Assembly (NCBI GenBank): GCA_003339415.1 | Contig: PDHQ01000728.1 | Span: 1 to 10,286, forward strand | Length of the DNA stretch: 10,286 nucleotides | Source: Ophiocordyceps camponoti-saundersi (nom. inval.) | Taxonomy: Eukaryota; Ascomycota; Sordariomycetes; Hypocreales; Ophiocordycipitaceae | Reading direction: 5' to 3' | Shown here: in pieces, positions 6,741 through 10,286 of the stretch | Numbering within the stretch: position 1 is the stretch's first letter | Layout of the letters: each line of letters begins with the position of its first letter | Translations under genes and position numbers: made by a program | Notes under the pieces: generated by a model | What the model was told of the DNA's origin: nothing | The model's database searches: none | What the model saw: the letters and a program-made list of their open reading frames with translations, nothing else

Positions 6741-8337
6741 TATACCCGGAGTAGCGGTAATAGTAAGAGTAAGTATAATAACGGTATTTAGTTCTTAGCG
6801 GAAGCCGGCGTTTTAAATTATAGATAACGTATATTAGTAGTATTCGCGGATATTAGTTAACTATATTAAGTAAGGGAGGAGAAGGTTTACGAAGCCTTAT
6901 TCGAGAAAAGGAGGGATAGCGGAGAAAGAGGGGGTAAGGCCGAATTAAAAAGAACAGATAGGTAGGCCTTATATATTCGTAAGGATAAAGATAGCCTGCT
7001 AGGCCCTGAGGGCTAACCGCCTTAGGGAACCGAGCAGCGTAGGGGCGATATAGGTAAGGGCGATACGATCTAGTTAGAAGCGGCGGATATAGCTAATAGA
7101 GAGGCGACTATTAAAGGAGCCTAGTATCTAATTTATTAACTTTTCTATTATAGCGGCGGCGAGTAGGCGGACCTAATCCTCGTAACTAATATTTACCTTA
7201 TCTATATAGCGGATAAGTATACGTAATATAGGATACTAAGTAGCGTGCTTAGATAAAAGCGTCGGGCCGGCGGTATCGGTAGGATTATAATATACTTATA
7301 TAACATCCTCGGCATAGCTAGTAGACTATTCATACGGGAGTAGGGAAGGAGTAGTATAAGCGTATTAGCAGAGTTTCTTAAGCGACCTTTTTATTATATT
7401 AGGAGTATAGCGTAGAGGATAGGGGAGGGGGTTATATAACGGTAAACTAACGCGGCGGAAAAGGGATTAGAGGACTATTCCTATATCTTAAGAGTAGATA
7501 TAGTATCTTATAAAGGGATAGCGGAACTTCTATCGGTCGCGTTATCGAAAACTATAAGCGCTAAAGTATTAACTTATTACCGGAACCGGTAGGAGACGAA
7601 GGCTTTTATCTACAGGATCTAAGAATACTAAAAGATATAGCCTAGGAAATATCTTACGTATTTTACCTAAGTAATACCGGGGCCGTTAAAAAACGTAGCC
7701 TAAGAATAGGTATGCCTCTCGATAGTAAGGATAGGGTTATAATAATAGCCGATCGAGGGGATATATAAGAGAACCGGCCGTTAAAGTGTAGTAAGGGGCT
7801 AGGAGCGGGTTCCTATATTAAATAGGGGACTACTAAGGTTAAGTATATTACGCAAGATTAATAGCTAGGTATATTTTTATATACTAGCTATAATATTAAG
7901 ACGCTTAAAAAAAGAGGGCGGGAGGAGGTTAGGTTCGCCGGTAAAGTAATACTTACTTAGATAATCGAAGAGGGCTATAGCTTCGCGGTTAGCGAGACTA
8001 GAGTCGTTATTAGGAGCGGGGCCGGGAGGCGAGGCTAAGCGTTACGCGACGGCGTCGGTAGCGTAATAGAAAACTATAGCGAAGTAACTAAGGATATTAG
8101 GGAAACTAAAAAGTTCGAACTTATATAGGAGGCAGAGATATTCGCGCGGGTTACGGAGAAAGAAGACGATAAGCTATAGGAGCGGGTTAAAGAGAACGAA
8201 GAAGTCGCAGCGTTACTTAAGGACTTCTAAGACTCGTATAGTTATAACCTACTTTATACGGAAGGTGAACGAGGAGTCGCGGATAGCCGAGTAAATACGT
8301 TAGCGCTCGTAGAGGAACGGGTAGATTAAGTCGGGGT
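6741..8337 (+). pseudogene. RIP-broken coding remnant, charged protein with a probable coiled coil, unknown family
   Basis: The first frame (6741 to about 7830) and, after one shift, a second (about 7830-8337) together give about 530 codons. Both hold only TAA/TAG stops, at about 9% in the first part and 5% in the second. Readable pieces: SSGNSKSKYNNGI (6750-6790); REEKVYEALFEKRRDSGERGG (6873-6935), strongly charged; KGIAELLSVALSKTISAKVLT (about 7516-7578); KTLKKRGREEVRFAGKVILT (about 7899-7956); and, most convincing, TKDIRETKKFEL...EAEIFARVTEKEDDKL...ERVKENEEVAALLKDF (about 8087-8230), with helix-forming and heptad-like spacing. The charged, Gln-rich character would suit a Gag-like or other structural protein of a repeat, but no zinc knuckle, enzyme motif or known fold is seen. 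It converges on the minus-strand remnant at 8390, and the opposite strand is also partly open from about 7850 to 8337, so the strand call there is not certain. Confidence 0.4.
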
Positions 8338-8386
8338 CCTAGGCGTTATCGGTAGGAGGGGGGGTAATAGCTTCTACGAGGCTACG

Positions 8387-8656
8387 CTACTTCGTTATAT
8401 AAGGTTCCGCCTTAACCGACGGGAGTATAAAAGCTGCTATAAGAAGGCTTATCGTCGTTAAGAGATGACCGGGTTTCGTAGTAGGGGAACGGCCGGTAGT
8501 AAAGGAGCCGTGGAAAGGGCCGAAGAAAAGTAGGTATTTTTCCGCCGCAGCGTCGTAGTATAAACTATCGGAAGGGTCGTGGTTGCGAACACTCTCGTTA
8601 TAACGTATAATATAATAGCGTTTTTCGAGGAACAAGGGGGGGCCTATCGACGACAA
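8387..8656 (-). pseudogene. 89-codon open piece within the minus-strand remnant
   Basis: This piece is part of a longer stop-free run (8390-8758, 123 codons), the longest noticed in the window. Its apparent first codon is TTG, not ATG, so it is not a gene start in a fungus. It is simply the last exon-like portion of the larger remnant in the same frame. It includes YESVRNHDPSDSLYY-like polar sequence (NHDPSDSLYYDAAAEKYLL), then FFGPFHGSFTTGRSPTTKPG and the hydrophobic LLTTISLLIAAFILP. No intact product is expected. Confidence 0.6.
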
Positions 8657-10214
8657 GTTCCTATAGCGTAGGTAGAAAGCGAGGGGGTAGAACGTGAGGT
8701 TATCGGGGCTTGCTAACCCCCCGCTAAAACTCTTAAAATCGGCTAGTAAATAGTATTTCTACGGGGGGTTAGAGGGTAGCGCCCCGTTAGAGGCGTGGTC
8801 GGATTCGCGAAGCGAGGGGGGATTATCTCGATACCCGGGGGGAGGGGATAGCGATTCGTTAAATAGGTTATTAGACCAGCGAGGGGGGTCAGAATTATCT
8901 CCGAGCCGGGGGGGGGAATAGCTAATATTAACGGCGAGGGCGTAGGAGAGTTATTCGATATAAGAAAGATTATATTCAGCTTATAGATACCGAAGAAATT
9001 AGTTAAAGCGGCTAGTAAAAAGTCTCTTATTCCTATCCTTCGTATCTATATTGTCGGTATCGTCGGCATTATCGTTACGGTAATCGGCGTTAGGAAAGTT
9101 ATCGTTAGAGTCACCGTAATAGGAGTAAATATCGGAAAAGTTATCCTTACGCGTATCGCGAAGATTCCCTTTTTCGGATAACTAGGTAATGTCCTAAGAT
9201 ATATCGAGGGTAACCGGTAGGGGTTATATAGCGGTATCTACTATAGGGGGGAAATAAGGATAGGGAGTAAGATAGGGCGGGTAGTAGCTAGGATCGAGTT
9301 CTATATCGGAGCTAATATTATATATATAAAAGGCGGGCGAGTTCTCGTTCTAGAAGGTATCGTAAATATACGCGCTAGCAAACGTTTCCTAATATCGCAT
9401 AAAGAGGACTTGAAATATAAACTAGTCTTAGTAGGAAATCTAATAACGTATATTCGTATCTATCGATAAGCTAGTAAGGTTAGGGAGAGACTAGGAAGGC
9501 GGGAAAAGCGTAAAAATATACTAGATATACCGGGATAGGAGGATAGCGTAGTATAGCTTAAGTGGGCTAGGGGGTGGAGGGTATTATTAGCGGTGCTAAT
9601 ATTAGGTATCTTAGTCGTAAGGTTTGCTTAGGTAGAGGACTATAAACTAGGCGTCGAAGGAGGACAAGTTAGCGATATAGAACGTACGGTTATATATATT
9701 AAAAGGTAGCGTTTTGCTAGCGTATTTAGTATCGTATTATATTTGCTAGTTAAATAATAAAATCCGAATATAGTTCTAGGGTATAAGGATTTAGGCGGCC
9801 GGCGGGATAGTAATAGGTTTAAGATAGGAACTAATAATAGATATTATACTAAGCGAAAATTCCTTTTCGGTTTCGGAGTTATCTAACGGCAGATCCGGGG
9901 TATTTTCCCTATAGTTAATACTATATTTTTCTTAAAGAAGTCTATATATAGCGGCAAAGTTAAAAGCTTTAGATTCGGTTATTTTCTAAAAGCGGCGGCC
10001 TATTTTCGCGAAGAGGGAGAGGTAAGTTAGATCTAGCATTTAAGGGGGATAGATAGCCGTATATATACGAGAGCTTAGCTAGCGAATTAAGATACTTAAT
10101 CTTATAGCGGGAATAAAACTTAGAAGAGTTATCGGTAAGGGTTATAAGCGTTAGCTTGTCTAGAAAGACCGGGTTATACGATATAAAGACTATGCCGTCT
10201 TCACTATGTCCTCC
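8390..10214 (-). pseudogene. RIP-broken coding remnant of about 600 codons, unknown protein
   Basis: The N-terminal piece (10214 down to 9972) is open for 81 codons with no stop, reading EDGIVFISYNPVF, KLTLITLTDNSSKFYSRYKIK, LAKLSYIYGYLSPLNA. After one shift near 9965 a single frame runs from 9958 to 8390, about 523 codons, with only about 27 TAA/TAG, the rate expected for converted Gln and Trp codons. Its middle (about 9330-8970) is rich in Asn, Asp, Tyr and Pro (PSYYPPYLTPYPYFPP; DIYSYYGDSNDNFPNADYRN). A Pro/Gly/Asn part follows (8930-8770). The end has a hydrophobic stretch, LLTTISLLIAAFILP (about 8460-8420), that could be a membrane segment or buried helix, and stops at TAG 8387-8389. No start codon, catalytic motif or zinc finger is visible and I do not recognise the family. 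The long constant frame and low stop rate make this the most gene-like unknown in the window. It may be a repeat-encoded protein or a duplicated host gene hit by RIP. Confidence 0.5.
8636..8916 (+). repeat. Cluster of long G-runs with a degenerate tandem repeat
   Basis: Runs of five to nine G lie on the plus strand at 8636-8642, about 8683, about 8763, about 8814, about 8840, about 8883 and 8908-8916, with one C-run near 8716. Two units about 69 bp apart share GCGAGGGGGG, then ATTATCTC, a G-run and ATAGC (starting about 8811 and 8879). Read on the minus strand they give two Ser-Pro-Pro...Asp-Asn...Pro-Pro segments. The run spacing would allow G-quadruplexes on the plus strand. G-runs contain no CpA or TpG, so RIP leaves them intact. 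Confidence 0.6.
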
Positions 10215-10263
10215 CTATATATTAGATTCCTTAAGTATTTTCGTAGATATATTTTTTTCGTTC

Positions 10264-10286
10264 TTTTTTTTTTTTTTTTTTTTTTT
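10264..10286. repeat. Poly-T tract to the end of the window
   Basis: Twenty-three T end the window, after a T-rich lead (ATATTTTTTTCGTTC). On the minus strand this is a poly-A upstream of the unknown remnant. It could be a genomic homopolymer, the poly-A tail of a LINE-type insertion lying further right, or a sequencing/assembly limit. Confidence 0.8.

Larger units (their letters stand above)
1..10286. other. RIP-mutated repeat-rich fungal region
   Basis: The whole window shows the signature of repeat-induced point mutation, the premeiotic process in filamentous ascomycetes that turns C into T, mainly at CpA, in duplicated DNA. CpA and TpG are scarce on both strands, TpA (often as CTAG, TATA or TTAG) is abundant, and CpG is plentiful, so ordinary deamination of methylated CpG does not explain it. 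In-frame stops are nearly all TAA or TAG, since TGA needs TpG. GC content varies: roughly a quarter to a third in parts of 5800-6250, and near half in 8000-8900. Assignment to Pezizomycotina rests on RIP biology and on the copia type found here. Genus cannot be told. Confidence 0.9.

Noticed and set aside
8387..8656. The 89-codon open frame as an independent functional gene
   Set aside because: Its first codon is TTG, the frame simply continues upstream past it to a RIP-type stop, and it is the end of a longer broken frame.
1..10286. Bacterial-type promoters, TATAAT boxes and terminators
   Set aside because: TpA enrichment creates such words everywhere, and the copia and RIP evidence points to a fungus.
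1..10286. Absence of TGA in a frame as evidence of coding
   Set aside because: TpG loss removes TGA from all six frames, so only stop density, composition and homology were used.

Overview
The window looks like filamentous ascomycete (Pezizomycotina-type) DNA that has been heavily altered by repeat-induced point mutation (RIP). CpA and its complement TpG are almost gone, TpA is in excess, and CpG is kept. For example, positions 5821-5940 hold one CpA and no TpG. Almost every stop codon is TAA or TAG, as expected from conversion of CAA, CAG and TGG. No intact gene was found. The longest stop-free stretch noticed is 123 codons (minus strand, 8390-8758), and it has no ATG.

Layout, left to right. 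Positions 167-523 hold a weak plus-strand coding remnant of unknown function. A long imperfect inverted repeat (817-1080) follows. Positions 1260-3356 are the one confidently named item: a plus-strand Ty1/copia-type LTR retrotransposon remnant. Recognisable parts are a Gag body, a CCHC-type zinc knuckle, the C-terminal end of reverse transcriptase, and RNase H with its C-terminal tail. Most of protease, all of integrase and most of reverse transcriptase are missing, so this copy was deleted internally as well as mutated. Several one-base shifts break what remains.

Positions 3357-4579 are gene-free. They contain a trinucleotide block that was probably an Asp/Glu-type repeat before RIP turned part of it into (TTA)n, a GC-rich patch and an 18-bp palindrome. 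An AT-rich stretch follows, with a plus-strand remnant (4580-5458) and then about 1.3 kb with little recognisable.

The right third holds two convergent remnants. The plus-strand one (6741-8337) is charged and in part looks like a coiled coil. The minus-strand one (8390-10214) keeps one frame for about 1.57 kb, plus a shifted 81-codon open piece at its N-terminal end. I do not recognise either protein. A cluster of G-runs (8636-8916) lies inside the minus-strand remnant. The window ends in 23 T.

Nothing here appears able to make a working product today. The interest lies in the mutational record, the collapsed copia copy, and the two unidentified multi-hundred-codon remnants, which may be parts of uncharacterised fungal repeats. 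No LTRs, target-site duplications, tRNAs, rRNAs or CRISPR arrays were found.
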